From NCBI RefSeq assembly GCF_021391495.1, contig NZ_CP090063.1, forward strand, positions 5,084,001-5,148,000: a stretch of 64,000 nucleotides of DNA. The letters are read 5' to 3'. Both the position numbers and the translations under genes were made by a program. The notes under the pieces are model-generated. The model worked only from the letters and a program-made list of their open reading frames with translations, was not told the DNA's origin and searched no databases. The stretch comes from Amycolatopsis acidiphila. Its GTDB lineage: Bacteria; Actinomycetota; Actinomycetes; Mycobacteriales; Pseudonocardiaceae. Position 1 is the first letter of the stretch, and each line of letters opens with the position of its first letter. Shown here in pieces: positions 26,441-37,342 of the stretch.

Positions 26441-26589
26441 GCCGTCGCTCCCTCCACCTCGTGCCCTCGCCCGGCCGCCCGCCTGGCGGACTCGTCGATC
26501 TGCACCGGGTCACCGGCCCGCAGTACCCCGACCGACGAGGGCCGCGTGATCTCCTCGACGAGCACCGCGACCCTGGCACTGGTGAACAC
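26437..26589 (-). CDS. Small coupled ORF between ogt genes
   Basis: A 50-residue frame starting GTG at 26589 (VFTSARVAVLVEEITRP) and ending EVEGATA, with its stop overlapping the ATG of ogt copy 2 (ATGA). It begins 14 nt after the ogt copy 3 stop. The peptide is acidic-hydrophobic then basic, with no recognised domain. There is no clear Shine-Dalgarno, but the perfect coupling and the lack of a gap argue that it is translated. It could be a real small protein, or the tail of a lost gene kept for coupling. Confidence 0.5.
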   Translation of the reverse strand: MFTSARVAVLVEEITRPSSVGVLRAGDPVQIDESARRAAGRGHEVEGATA

Positions 26590-26602
26590 GAGGTCCGGCG
26601 GC

Positions 26603-27103
26603 TCAGAACAGCCTCCCCGACTCGTCCAAACCCTCCTCCAGGTCCAGCAGAAAGCGCTTGCGGGCCAGCCCTCCCGCGTATCCCGTCAGCCGCCCGCTCG
26701 CGCCGACGACGCGGTGACACGGCACGATGATGCTGATCGGGTTCCAGCCGTTCGCGTTCCCGACGGCCTGCGCGGCCCCGGGCTCCCCGAGCGCGGCCGC
26801 GAGTTCGCCGTAGGTGCGGGTCTGGCCGTGCGGTATCCGTGTCAGCAGCGACCACACGCGCTGTTCGAAGGGCGTCCCGCGCGGGGCGAGCTCGAGGTCG
26901 AACGTCCTGCGGTGGCCGGCGAAGTACTCCTTGAGCTGCGCCATGGGCGCTTCGAACCCCTCGCCGGTCCGCGGCCCCAGCCCCGCCGTCAGCCGGGGAC
27001 GGCGCCGGTGCCCTTCGAAGTAGAGCCCGATCAGGGCCTGGTCGTCGGCGACGAGTGTGAGCTCGCCGATGGGCGAGTCGGTCACGGTGTGCCGGATGCT
27101 CAT
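26603..27103 (-). CDS. ogt: O6-alkylguanine-DNA alkyltransferase, copy 3
   Basis: A 166-residue canonical Ogt: IPHGQTRTYGELAAALGEPGA (DNA-binding helix-turn-helix), AVGNANGWNP and IIVPCHRVVGASG with acceptor Cys129. It is clearly distinct from copies 1 and 2 and closer to the ordinary bacterial enzyme. The ATG at 27103 has GAAGGGAA upstream. A promoter-like sequence identical in layout to the one before the ECF sigma gene lies about 33-65 nt ahead, so this unit (ogt3-small ORF-ogt2) is probably driven by that sigma factor. Confidence 0.92.
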   Translation of the reverse strand: MSIRHTVTDSPIGELTLVADDQALIGLYFEGHRRRPRLTAGLGPRTGEGFEAPMAQLKEYFAGHRRTFDLELAPRGTPFEQRVWSLLTRIPHGQTRTYGELAAALGEPGAAQAVGNANGWNPISIIVPCHRVVGASGRLTGYAGGLARKRFLLDLEEGLDESGRLF

Positions 27104-27135
27104 CGGATTCGTTCCCTTCCCGTGGTGATCCTCCG

Positions 27136-27168
27136 CCCGGTAGACGCCGGCGGCCGCCGAAACGTGAG
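27136..27168 (-). promoter_or_regulatory. Putative ECF promoter of ogt copy 3
   Basis: On the minus strand CTCACGTTTCGG (27168-27157), 10 nt, then CGTCTACCGGG (27146-27136). It differs from the site before the sigma gene by one base in 23 conserved positions, with the same spacing. It gives a leader of about 30 nt to the ogt ATG. Confidence 0.65.
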
Positions 27169-27205
27169 ACCCGCGGCGCACGAGGCGTGCGCGGCCGCGA
27201 TCGGC

Positions 27206-27499
27206 TCAGTCGGTCACGTCGTACATCTCGATGACGCGGTTCTCGAGCCGCGGCACGATCTCGCCGAGGACGAGCTCCTTGAAGTGCGTCGTCTCACGGT
27301 GGTCGGCGAACGCCTCCCTCGAGGCGTAACGCTCGAGGAGGACGATCTCCCGCTCGCTGCCGAGCCGGCGATAGGCCTCGAAGCCCAGGCAGCCAGGCTC
27401 GGTGAGGGCAGCCTCCACCAGCTTCGGGTAGAAGCCGAGGATCTCCTCCTCCTTGCCCGGAGCGATGGTGTGTCGTGCGATGACCTGCAATGCGGACAT
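27206..27499 (-). CDS. Antibiotic biosynthesis monooxygenase (ABM) domain protein
   Basis: A 97-residue single-domain protein with the dimeric ferredoxin-like ABM fold: VIARHTIAPGKEEEILGF, ALTEPGCLGFEAYR, LLERYASREAFADHRETTHFKEL. Members act as small cofactor-free monooxygenases on quinol-type substrates or as stress-related heme or quinone-binding proteins. The ATG at 27499 follows a GAGAGGT. It is transcribed in the same direction as the isocitrate-lyase-like gene upstream with a 60-nt gap. Substrate unknown. Confidence 0.82.
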   Translation of the reverse strand: MSALQVIARHTIAPGKEEEILGFYPKLVEAALTEPGCLGFEAYRRLGSEREIVLLERYASREAFADHRETTHFKELVLGEIVPRLENRVIEMYDVTD

Positions 27500-27559
27500 G
27501 CGAACCTCTCGTCTTCTCGGTCGATCTCTTGGTCCTGCGGCCACGATGCTGCCGGCCGG

Positions 27560-28336
27560 TCAGCCCACGCGCCGCGCGTAGTCGACCAGCCTGGCCTGCA
27601 GCTCGGGGTACGGCACTGCGGCGGGTACCCCTCCCCCGTCGCGTACTGCGACCGCCACGCTCGCGGCAGCGTGGACGGCGGCCCGGTACGGCAACGAGCC
27701 GGTACTTACCCGCCGGATGCCGAGCCTGCCCAGTTCTCCCAGGCTCAGCCCCGGGACGACGAGCACGTTGACCGGAACCGGGATGTTGGCCGCGAGTTCC
27801 CCGAGCACTGCCGGCTCCACGGCCCCGGGCACGAAGACGCCGTCGGCGCCGTGCCGGCAGTACAGCTGTGCCCGTTCGAGTGTGCTCTCCACGTCCGCGT
27901 CCTGGCCGAGCCAGTAGGTGTCCACCCGGGCGTTGACGAACAGGGCCGGGCAGCGCTCCTTCACGGCTTGCACCTTCGCAGCATGTGCCTGCGACGGGAT
28001 CAGCGTTTCGTCCGTGCTGTCCTCGATGTTGACGCCGGCGGCGTCGAGCTGCGCGACGTAGTCCGCGACCGCCTCGGGCGAGTCGGCGTAACCGTCCTCG
28101 ATGTCTACGCTGACGTGCCCCGGCACGGCGGACAACGCCTCGGCCAGCCGCAGGTTCGCCTCCTTGGTGGCCCGACCGCCGTCGGGCCTGCCGAGAGCCG
28201 ACGCCACACCGAAGCTGGTCGTGCCGATCGCGTCGAACCCGGCTTCGGCGAAGGTCAGCGCGGACGGCACGTCCCACGCGTTGGGGAGCAACAACGGCCG
28301 GTCGCCGAAGTGCAGGTCCCGGAACGTCTTCACCAT
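27560..28336 (-). CDS. Isocitrate lyase/PEP mutase superfamily protein
   Basis: A 258-residue TIM-barrel protein. LLLPNAWDVPSALTFAEAGFDAIGTTS opens the barrel; VSVDIEDGYAD holds the metal-binding Asp/Glu; NIEDSTDE and FVNARVDTYW follow. The LPNAWDVPSA type is a broad group of carboxyvinyl-carboxyphosphonate mutase or oxaloacetate-hydrolase-like proteins in actinomycetes, whose substrates are mostly unknown. The active-site KKCGH-type loop of true isocitrate lyases is absent. The ATG at 28336 begins at the start of homology; an upstream in-frame start at 28441 is less likely. Confidence 0.82.
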   Translation of the reverse strand: MVKTFRDLHFGDRPLLLPNAWDVPSALTFAEAGFDAIGTTSFGVASALGRPDGGRATKEANLRLAEALSAVPGHVSVDIEDGYADSPEAVADYVAQLDAAGVNIEDSTDETLIPSQAHAAKVQAVKERCPALFVNARVDTYWLGQDADVESTLERAQLYCRHGADGVFVPGAVEPAVLGELAANIPVPVNVLVVPGLSLGELGRLGIRRVSTGSLPYRAAVHAAASVAVAVRDGGGVPAAVPYPELQARLVDYARRVG

Positions 28337-28492
28337 GTCTTCCACACCCTCGGTCGGACGGCTGGGCCGGTCCGAAGGAACCGTCCCGTCGCAGGCGGCC
28401 GGAGTACGTCTCCCCGTGCCTTCGGCAGCCGCGACTGCCACCGACGTTAGCGACCTGATGTTTCGGCTGCGGCCGGAACATCACGCCGCCTG

Positions 28493-29374
28493 TCAGGGCT
28501 GGATGTTCTCCAGGTCCTCCAGAAGGCTCGGGTGCGTCGGCTCCCAGCCGAGCGCTTCGCGGGTATGGGTGCTGGACGAGGGCTGGTCGCTCGCGAAGAT
28601 CGGGCCGAGCGGGCCGTAGGTCTCCGACGGCACCGGCTCGACCGGCAGGCCCAGCCGCCGGCCGATGACCGCGGCGATGTCACGCACCTTGTCTCCCTCG
28701 TCGGCCACGGCGTGCCAGGAGGTACCGGCTTCCGCCTTCTCCAGGGCGAGCCGGAAGAGGACTGCCGCGTCGAGCGCGTGCACGGCCGGCCAGCGCTGTG
28801 CGCCGTCGCCCGGGTAGCCGGACACTCCGGTCTGGCGTGCGATGTTGGTCAGCACACCGGCGAACCCGCCTGTGCCCTGGTTGTGCACAGTGCGCGGCAG
28901 GCGGATGGCCGTGCTCCGGACCCCGCGCGAGGCCAGGCCCAGGACCGCCGTGATCGCGCGGCCGCGACCACCGACCGGCCCGTCGGTCGACGCCGGGTCG
29001 GACTCGGTGGAAGCGCGGCCCGGCACGTAGGGCGTACCCGAGACCGTGACGAAGGCGCGGTCGCTGCCGACGAGTTCCTCGCCCAGGACCGCGATGGCGG
29101 CACTCTCCTCGGCGACCGCCCGCGCGACGGCGTCGGCGCTGCTGAAGTCGTTGGCGAATGCCAGGTGGATCACGCCGTCGGCCTGAGCAGCGCCGGCGCG
29201 CAGGAGGTCCAGATCGGCGAGATCTCCCTGGAGTGGCTTGGCGCCGGCCGCCTCGGCGGCCCGTGCGGACGCGTCGGAGCGGGTGAGGGCGAGGACGGTG
29301 TGGCCGTTGCCGAGGAGCTCGGCGACGACGGCGGAGCCGATCAGGCCGGTGCCACCGGTGACGAAGATGTGCAT
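28493..29374 (-). CDS. NAD-dependent epimerase/dehydratase family protein
   Basis: A 293-residue extended short-chain dehydrogenase with the N-terminal nucleotide motif VTGGTGLIGSAVV and a middle part with VIHLAFAND and VSGTPYVPG. The usual YxxxK catalytic pair is not obvious, placing it with the atypical (NmrA/YbjT-like) members. It diverges from a TetR gene across two perfect 18-bp palindromes, so it is very likely that regulator's target. GGGGAG precedes the ATG. Substrate unknown; such pairs often serve detoxification of electrophiles. Confidence 0.85.
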   Translation of the reverse strand: MHIFVTGGTGLIGSAVVAELLGNGHTVLALTRSDASARAAEAAGAKPLQGDLADLDLLRAGAAQADGVIHLAFANDFSSADAVARAVAEESAAIAVLGEELVGSDRAFVTVSGTPYVPGRASTESDPASTDGPVGGRGRAITAVLGLASRGVRSTAIRLPRTVHNQGTGGFAGVLTNIARQTGVSGYPGDGAQRWPAVHALDAAVLFRLALEKAEAGTSWHAVADEGDKVRDIAAVIGRRLGLPVEPVPSETYGPLGPIFASDQPSSSTHTREALGWEPTHPSLLEDLENIQP

Positions 29375-29392
29375 GGAACTCCCCTGAAGGTG

Positions 29393-29410
29393 ATGGGACT
29401 CTTGTCCCAT
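29393..29410. promoter_or_regulatory. TetR operator, copy A
   Basis: ATGGGAC-TCTT-GTCCCAT, a perfect inverted repeat with 7-bp arms, lies 19 nt before the epimerase ATG. It is the reverse complement of copy B and its centre is 33 bp away, about three helical turns, so two dimers could bind on one face. Confidence 0.8.
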
Positions 29411-29425
29411 CACCATAGCAGAGTG

Positions 29426-29443
29426 ATGGGACAAGAGTCCCAT
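29426..29443. promoter_or_regulatory. TetR operator, copy B
   Basis: ATGGGAC-AAGA-GTCCCAT, a perfect inverted repeat 17 nt before the TetR ATG. Together with copy A it covers both divergent promoters, supporting joint repression of the epimerase gene and the regulator. Confidence 0.8.
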
Positions 29444-29459
29444 GCCATATGATGACCCC

Positions 29460-30038
29460 ATGGCTCGATGGGAACCAGGGGCGCGCGAACGACTCGTCGT
29501 GGCTGCCGTCGACCTGTTCACCGAGCAGGGGTACGACGCCACCACGGTCGCGCAGATCGCCGAGCGCGCCGGGGTCACGAAAAGCACCTTCTTCCGGCAC
29601 TTCCCCGACAAGCGCGGGCTTCTGGTGGCCGGGCAGGAGACGCTGAGCCAGCTGCTGACCGAGGGGATCGCCGAGGCACCTGCGAGTGCCGGCCCACTCG
29701 ACGCGGTCGCCGCCGGTCTCGAGCGCGCGTCGAGCGCGATGGGCGCCATGAACCGCGAGCTCGGTCCCCGTCTGAAGGCGGCCGTCGCCGCCAGCGCCGA
29801 ACTTCAGGAGCGTGACGCCCTCAAGATCGTCAGCCTCGCGGCCGCGATCACAACCGCCCTCGTCGCCCGCGGGGTGCCCGACGCGACCGCGGCTCTCGCC
29901 GGCGAGCTGGGTGTTCTCGCGTTCAAGCGGGGCTACGCCGAGTGGTCCGAGGGCGACCGTGACGGCAAGGACGAGTTCGCGCAGTACGCCTTGGCGGCCC
30001 TGGACGAACTGCGGGCAGCGAGCGCGTCGCTGGGCTGA
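29460..30038 (+). CDS. TetR/AcrR family regulator
   Basis: A 192-residue regulator. The N-terminal helix-turn-helix reads TTVAQIAERAGVTKSTFFRHF and the following helices form a ligand-binding domain. The ATG at 29460 lies just after two palindromes shared with the divergent epimerase gene, its likely targets. The inducer is unknown. The gene is intact; its last codons face an antisense EF-hand-like fragment. Confidence 0.9.
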   Translation: MARWEPGARERLVVAAVDLFTEQGYDATTVAQIAERAGVTKSTFFRHFPDKRGLLVAGQETLSQLLTEGIAEAPASAGPLDAVAAGLERASSAMGAMNRELGPRLKAAVAASAELQERDALKIVSLAAAITTALVARGVPDATAALAGELGVLAFKRGYAEWSEGDRDGKDEFAQYALAALDELRAASASLG

Positions 30039-30040
30039 CG

Positions 30041-30111
30041 GTACTCCGCGCGGGAAATCCGGCCGTCCGCGTTCTCGTCGATGGCCACGCTCACCAGCCC
30101 AGAACTCGCGG
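30041..30111 (-). pseudogene. EF-hand-like fragment
   Basis: The minus strand reads VSVAIDENADGRISRAEYR, containing a complete 12-residue calcium-binding loop (D-E-N-A-D-G-R-I-S-R-A-E with Asp, Asn, Asp and Glu in the ligand positions). No start, partner EF-hand or plausible longer frame is present, and it abuts the TetR tail. It is probably a leftover of an EF-hand protein. Confidence 0.35.
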
Positions 30112-30266
30112 GCGAGCCGCCCGGCGTCGGCATCGTCCTCAATGGACAGACCGTGCGCGGGCACCGTGCTGTTCCGGTCGCGTCGGTGATCGCGACGGTC
30201 GGGCCGAGAGCCGCTACCTCGGCGAACTGGAAGTCGCACCGACCTGAGTGCGGACCGGCGTTGAGA

Positions 30267-30698
30267 TCAGCCGACCAGCGCCGTGGCCTCGGCGAGGAGG
30301 GCGGCCGGGTCGGCCCCCAACCCGGAAATCACTTGCGTCGCCGCTTCGTCCGATTCCCTGAGCAACGCCAGGAACAGGTGCTCGGGGGTGACCACGCTGT
30401 GCCGGCGTTGGCTCGCCGTGAACGTCGCCTTCTCCAGGATCGCCTTGGCGGCCGCCGTGAACGGAAGGTGACCCGGAAGGGGCCCCTGGCCCCTGCCCTC
30501 CCACCGTTCGACCTCCGCGCCCACGCGAGCGTGCGTGATCCCGGCGGTGAGCAGGGCCCCCGCGACGCGGGTGCCGTCCTGCCGGGTGAGGGCGAGCAGG
30601 AGGTGTTCGGCACCGATGTGGCGGTGCGCGAGCCGGCAGGACTCCGCCTGCGCGAGCACGACGGTCCGGCGCGCGTCGTCGCTGAACCGCTCGAACAT
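30267..30698 (-). CDS. Clp N-terminal domain protein
   Basis: A 143-residue protein made only of a Clp-N domain (two repeats): MFERFSDDARRTVVLAQAESCRL...IGAEHLLLALTRQ and VVTPEHLFLALLRESDEAATQVI. In ClpC/ClpA this domain binds adaptors and substrates. Free-standing copies are common in actinomycetes and may act as adaptors, decoys or ligand sensors. No ATPase part follows. The ATG at 30698 is at the start of the domain. It stands between the TetR gene and the sarcosine operon. Confidence 0.88.
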   Translation of the reverse strand: MFERFSDDARRTVVLAQAESCRLAHRHIGAEHLLLALTRQDGTRVAGALLTAGITHARVGAEVERWEGRGQGPLPGHLPFTAAAKAILEKATFTASQRRHSVVTPEHLFLALLRESDEAATQVISGLGADPAALLAEATALVG

Positions 30699-30930
30699 CC
30701 GTCCAGGATGACAGGAACTCGACGGAAAGCCCAGGACGAGCCGGTCGGCCGTTTCGGGTGGCCGGCAGGCCCCCGTCGAGGTAGAGGTCGTGGGCGTCCC
30801 GCGATTTGGGCTGTCGCCGACCAGGCCCGGATGCAGGGCCTTGACCAGGCCGGTGATGCCGGCGTTGAACGTCGTGACCATCGTCGAGCCCGGATACGGA
30901 CGTTCCTCGGCGCCGGTGCGCCGGTGGAAG

Positions 30931-33612
<2,682 letters not shown>

Positions 33613-33616
<4 letters not shown>

Positions 33617-34209
33617 GTCCGCTCCGTCCGGTACTCGGCCGCGGCGTCCACCAGCCAGGCCGCGAGGTACGGGGCGAACGACTGGCGGACCAGCAGCGTG
33701 AACTCGTCGTCCGCGCGCACGAGCAGCGTGATGCCCGTGCGCGCCAGCAAGGTCTGCACGCAGGTCCCGGCGGGCGCGGCTCGCGGGTGCAGGTCGATCG
33801 CGCAGCCGTGGGCGAGCACGTCCCGCACCGCGGGACCGGCCAGGGACAACGTGGTGCGCTGGGCGGACACATCGACCACGGCGCTCGCTGTCCCGTCGAG
33901 AGCCTGACGCAGCAGGCTCTCCAGTTCCGGCTGAATCCCGGGCGCTGCCATGACCAGGTACTCGTCGGGGCCCAGCCACGCCACGTCGACCGCACCGGCC
34001 CGGCCCGTGCCCGACGCGAAGGTGCAGGGCTGCCGGGGCAGCCCGGTGCCGAGAACTTCGCCAAGCGCAGCCATCGGCGCGCGCGAGCGGACGCGGAGCG
34101 AGAGGTGCGTCAGGAACGGCTGCTCGGCAATGCTCAGCGCGGGAGCCAGCTCGCCCAGCCGCGTGGCCCACTCCCCGAGCGGCGCGCGGCGCGGGGTCTC
34201 AACCGTCAC
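33613..34209 (-). CDS. soxG: Sarcosine oxidase gamma subunit
   Basis: A 198-residue subunit of heterotetrameric sarcosine oxidase. Recognisable segments are [49 protein letters not shown] and the C-terminal [18 protein letters not shown]. It shows the GcvT-like fold of the gamma subunit. It overlaps soxA by 11 nt upstream and the sdaA stub by 4 nt downstream, confirming operon membership. Confidence 0.9.
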
Positions 34210-37048
34210 GGCGGGCTCCTTCCTTGTCGAACAGCACGGAGCCGGTGACGGTCACCGGCACCACCTCGTCGCCGACCGGCACGTAGAGCGTTTCGCCGAT
34301 CCGGCCGAAGCCGGACCGCACGAGCGCCAGTGCGAAGGTGCGCCCGAGCGCCGCGCTGGAGTAGCTCGACGTCACGTGGCCGAGCATCCGCACCGGCGGC
34401 TCCGGCAGGTGGTCGGACTCGATGATCTGCGCGCCCTCCGGCAGCAGCACGGCCGGATCCTCGGGCAGCAGGCCGACGAGCTGTTTGCGGTCGGGCCGCA
34501 GGTTCTCCGGACGGGAGAACGAGCGCTTGCCGACGAAGTCGGCCTTCTTCTTCGACACCACCCACGACATCCCGAGGTCCTGCGGGGTGACCGTGCCGTC
34601 GGTGTCCTGCCCGATGACCGGGTAGCCCTTCTCGGCTCGCAGCACGTGCATGGTCTCGGTGCCGTACGGGGTGATGCCGTAGGGCTCGCCCGCGGCCAGC
34701 AACGCGTCCCACAGTGCGCCCGCGTACCAGCACGGGACGTTGATCTCGTACGCCAGCTCACCGGAGAAGCTGATCCGGCACACCCGGGCGGCGATCCCGG
34801 CCACCTCCGCGTCCTGCCAGCTCATGAACCCCAAGGCCGCGTTGGCGACGTCGAGACCGGGCGCCACCGCGCCCAGGACCTCCCGTGACAGCGGCCCCAC
34901 CAGCGCGATCGTGGCCCAGTGCTCGGTGACCGAGGTGGCGAACACGTCGAGGTCCGGCCATTCGGTCTGCAGCCACTCCTCCATCCAGTCCAGGACCGTC
35001 GCCGCGTTGCCGGTGGTCGTGGTGACCAGGAACCGTTCCTCGGCGAGCCGGATGACGGTACCGTCGTCGATCACCATGCCGTCGAGTCCGCAAAGGACGC
35101 CGTAGCGGATGCGGCCGACCCCCAGCGTGCTCATCATGTTCGGGTAGAGCCGGTCGAGGAACACCGTGACGTCGGGCCCCTGGAGATCGATCTTGCCGAG
35201 CGTGGAGGCGTCCATCATGGCCACGCCGGTCCGGGCGGCGCGGCACTCGCGAAGCACCGCGGCGTGCAGGTCCTCCCCCGGCCGCGGGTAGTACCAGGGC
35301 CGGTGCCACTGGCCGACGTTCTCGAACACCGCGCCGTGCGCCTGGTGCCGGGGGTGGATCGCGGTGACCCGCACCGGGTCGTGCAGCTCACCCCGGTTCC
35401 GGCCGGCGAGCGCGGCGAAGGCGACCGGCGTGTACGGCGGGCGGAACGTGGTGGGCCGCCCCCGCGCCAGGTCGGTGCCCAGGGCGTCCGCGACGATGCC
35501 CCCCGCCAGCATGCCGGACGTCTTGCCCTGGTCGTGCGCGGTGCCGATGGTGGTGTACCGCTTGATGTGCTCCAGCGAGCGCAACCCGGCCCCGGTGGCG
35601 CGCAGGACATCCGAGACCGTGGCGTCCCGTTGCAGGTCCACGAACCGGGTGTCGGGTTCCGGCGCCGCGCCGGGGACCAGCCACCGGACCGCGGGCGGGG
35701 TCTCCTCGGGCCGGGCGTCGGAGGCAGGCAGCGCGAACCGGGGTGCCGGGGTGAATCCCGTGGCGGACAATGCTTCCTCCGCCGCGTCCCGGCCTTCCCG
35801 CACGCAGCTCGCGAAGTCGAGCGCGCCGGACGCGGCGCCGGCGACCCGCATGGCCGGGAGCACGCCGGCGGGCACATACGCGCCGAGCCCGGGGGCGTAC
35901 TCCAGCTGTCCCCGGGCCTGGCTGAACAGGTGGACGGCCGGGTTCCAGCCGCCGGCGACCAGCAGCAGGTCACAGTCCACACGCGACTTCCCAGCACCGT
36001 CGAGAGACGCGGTCCGCGCGGCCGCGATCCGCTCCTCGCCGTCGGTTCCGACCACCGCGTGCCCGGCTCGCACCTCGATACCGCGCTCCGCGCACACATC
36101 GGTCCAGGCGGTGGCGGCGTCCGGGCGAGCGTCGAGGATCAGCGGCACGTCGACGTCCGCGTCGGCGAGATCGAGCGCGGCCGCGTAGCCGCTGTCGTTC
36201 GTGGTGAACAGCACCGCGCGGCGGCCGGGCAGCACCGCGTACCGGTGCAGGTAGGTCCGGGCGGCGCCGGCCAGCATGATGCCGGGCCGGTCGTTGTCGG
36301 CGAACACCACCGGTCGCTCGTGCGCACCTGTCGCCAGCACGGTCTGCTTCGCCCGGATCCGCCAGACGCGCTGGCGCGACACGTGCCGCGGGGCAGCGGC
36401 GCCGAGGTGGTCCGTGCGGCGTTGCAGTGCCAGCACGAACCCGTCGTCGTAGGCGCCGAAGGCGGTGGTCCGCTCCAGTACGAGGGTGCCGGGCAGCTCG
36501 CGCAGCTCATCGGCCACCGTCCGCGCCCATTCGACGGCCGGTTTGCCGTCCAGGTGCTCGTTCGACCCGAGGAGGGCGCCGCCCGGTTCCGGCTGGTCGT
36601 CGACGAGCACCACCCGCGCACCGCCGCGGGCGGCGGTCAGCGCGGCGACCAGACCGGCCGGGCCGGCGCCGACCACGAGGACATCGCAGTGCACGTGCTT
36701 GCCGTCGTAGCGGGCCGGATCGGGCTGGGCGGCCAGCCGTCCCTGCCCGGGCAGACCCCGGGCGACCAGCCCGTCGAACAGCTCGACGGTGGTCGCGCCG
36801 AGCATCGGCTCGGGAACCGGTTCCTCCAGCTGCACCAGCGCGTTCGGCTCCTCGGCGCCCGCGGACAGGATGCCGCGCGGGCGGCCGAACCGGATGCTGG
36901 TGGCGACCTGGTGCACGCCGTTCGCCAGCAGCGCCGACGCCAGCGTGTCACCGCGGTAGCCGGTCAGCCTGCGGCCGTCGAAGGTGAACCGCAACGGGGT
37001 GTCCCGGTCGATCAAGCCCCCGGAGGGGGTGCGATGGGTTTCGTTCAC
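34199..37048 (-). CDS. soxA: Sarcosine oxidase alpha subunit
   Basis: A 949-residue subunit. Order: an N-terminal ferredoxin-like domain (PLRFTFDGRRLTGYRGDTLASALL, lacking Fe-S cysteines), an NAD-binding flavin-reductase-like domain with VLVVGAGPAGLVAALTAARGG, and a C-terminal GcvT-like tetrahydrofolate domain (AMMDASTLGKIDLQGPDVTVFLDRLY, RISFSGELAYEINVP). It handles NAD+ binding and transfer of the methyl group to folate. The GTG at 37048 overlaps the soxD stop (GTGA). All domains appear full length. Confidence 0.93.
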   Translation of the reverse strand: MNETHRTPSGGLIDRDTPLRFTFDGRRLTGYRGDTLASALLANGVHQVATSIRFGRPRGILSAGAEEPNALVQLEEPVPEPMLGATTVELFDGLVARGLPGQGRLAAQPDPARYDGKHVHCDVLVVGAGPAGLVAALTAARGGARVVLVDDQPEPGGALLGSNEHLDGKPAVEWARTVADELRELPGTLVLERTTAFGAYDDGFVLALQRRTDHLGAAAPRHVSRQRVWRIRAKQTVLATGAHERPVVFADNDRPGIMLAGAARTYLHRYAVLPGRRAVLFTTNDSGYAAALDLADADVDVPLILDARPDAATAWTDVCAERGIEVRAGHAVVGTDGEERIAAARTASLDGAGKSRVDCDLLLVAGGWNPAVHLFSQARGQLEYAPGLGAYVPAGVLPAMRVAGAASGALDFASCVREGRDAAEEALSATGFTPAPRFALPASDARPEETPPAVRWLVPGAAPEPDTRFVDLQRDATVSDVLRATGAGLRSLEHIKRYTTIGTAHDQGKTSGMLAGGIVADALGTDLARGRPTTFRPPYTPVAFAALAGRNRGELHDPVRVTAIHPRHQAHGAVFENVGQWHRPWYYPRPGEDLHAAVLRECRAARTGVAMMDASTLGKIDLQGPDVTVFLDRLYPNMMSTLGVGRIRYGVLCGLDGMVIDDGTVIRLAEERFLVTTTTGNAATVLDWMEEWLQTEWPDLDVFATSVTEHWATIALVGPLSREVLGAVAPGLDVANAALGFMSWQDAEVAGIAARVCRISFSGELAYEINVPCWYAGALWDALLAAGEPYGITPYGTETMHVLRAEKGYPVIGQDTDGTVTPQDLGMSWVVSKKKADFVGKRSFSRPENLRPDRKQLVGLLPEDPAVLLPEGAQIIESDHLPEPPVRMLGHVTSSYSSAALGRTFALALVRSGFGRIGETLYVPVGDEVVPVTVTGSVLFDKEGARRDG

Positions 37049-37323
37049 GAGATCACCGGCCGGGGTTCGTCGATGCGGTACACGGCGAGCAGGTCGTGGG
37101 TCCGGGTGTCGCGGACGGCGTTGAACCAGCGCCGGCACCCGGCGCTGTGGCTCCACCGTTCAGCGAAAGGACCTTCGGGGTTGGCACGGAAGAACAGGAA
37201 GCGGGCCCACTCCTCGTCCGAGAGGGCGGACGGGTCCTGCGGGTAGCCGATATGCGCCTGCCCGCCGTAGTGGAACTCGGTTTCCTCCCGGGGCCCGCAC
37301 CACGGGCATGGGATGAGCTGCAT
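37045..37323 (-). CDS. soxD: Sarcosine oxidase delta subunit
   Basis: A 92-residue subunit with the zinc-binding motif IPCPWCGPREETEFHYGGQAH (Cys6, Cys9, His), followed by WARFLFFRANPEGPFAERWSHSAGCRRWFN, the usual delta-subunit body with a further Cys. It is the small structural subunit of the SoxBDAG complex. GGAGG lies upstream of the ATG. It overlaps soxA by 4 nt and follows soxB by 19 nt. Confidence 0.92.
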   Translation of the reverse strand: MQLIPCPWCGPREETEFHYGGQAHIGYPQDPSALSDEEWARFLFFRANPEGPFAERWSHSAGCRRWFNAVRDTRTHDLLAVYRIDEPRPVIS

Positions 37324-37342
37324 GGGAAGCCTCCTCTCCTGC

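Noticed and set aside
30800..30881. Minus-strand peptide FNAGITGLVKALHPGLVGDSP, like a short-chain dehydrogenase piece
   Set aside because: Too short and without surrounding homology; it could be a relic but does not reach the level of a feature.
34919..37246. A very long plus-strand open frame opposite soxA
   Set aside because: High-GC antisense frame; the Arg/Gly/His-rich composition and the perfect domains on the other strand show it is a shadow.
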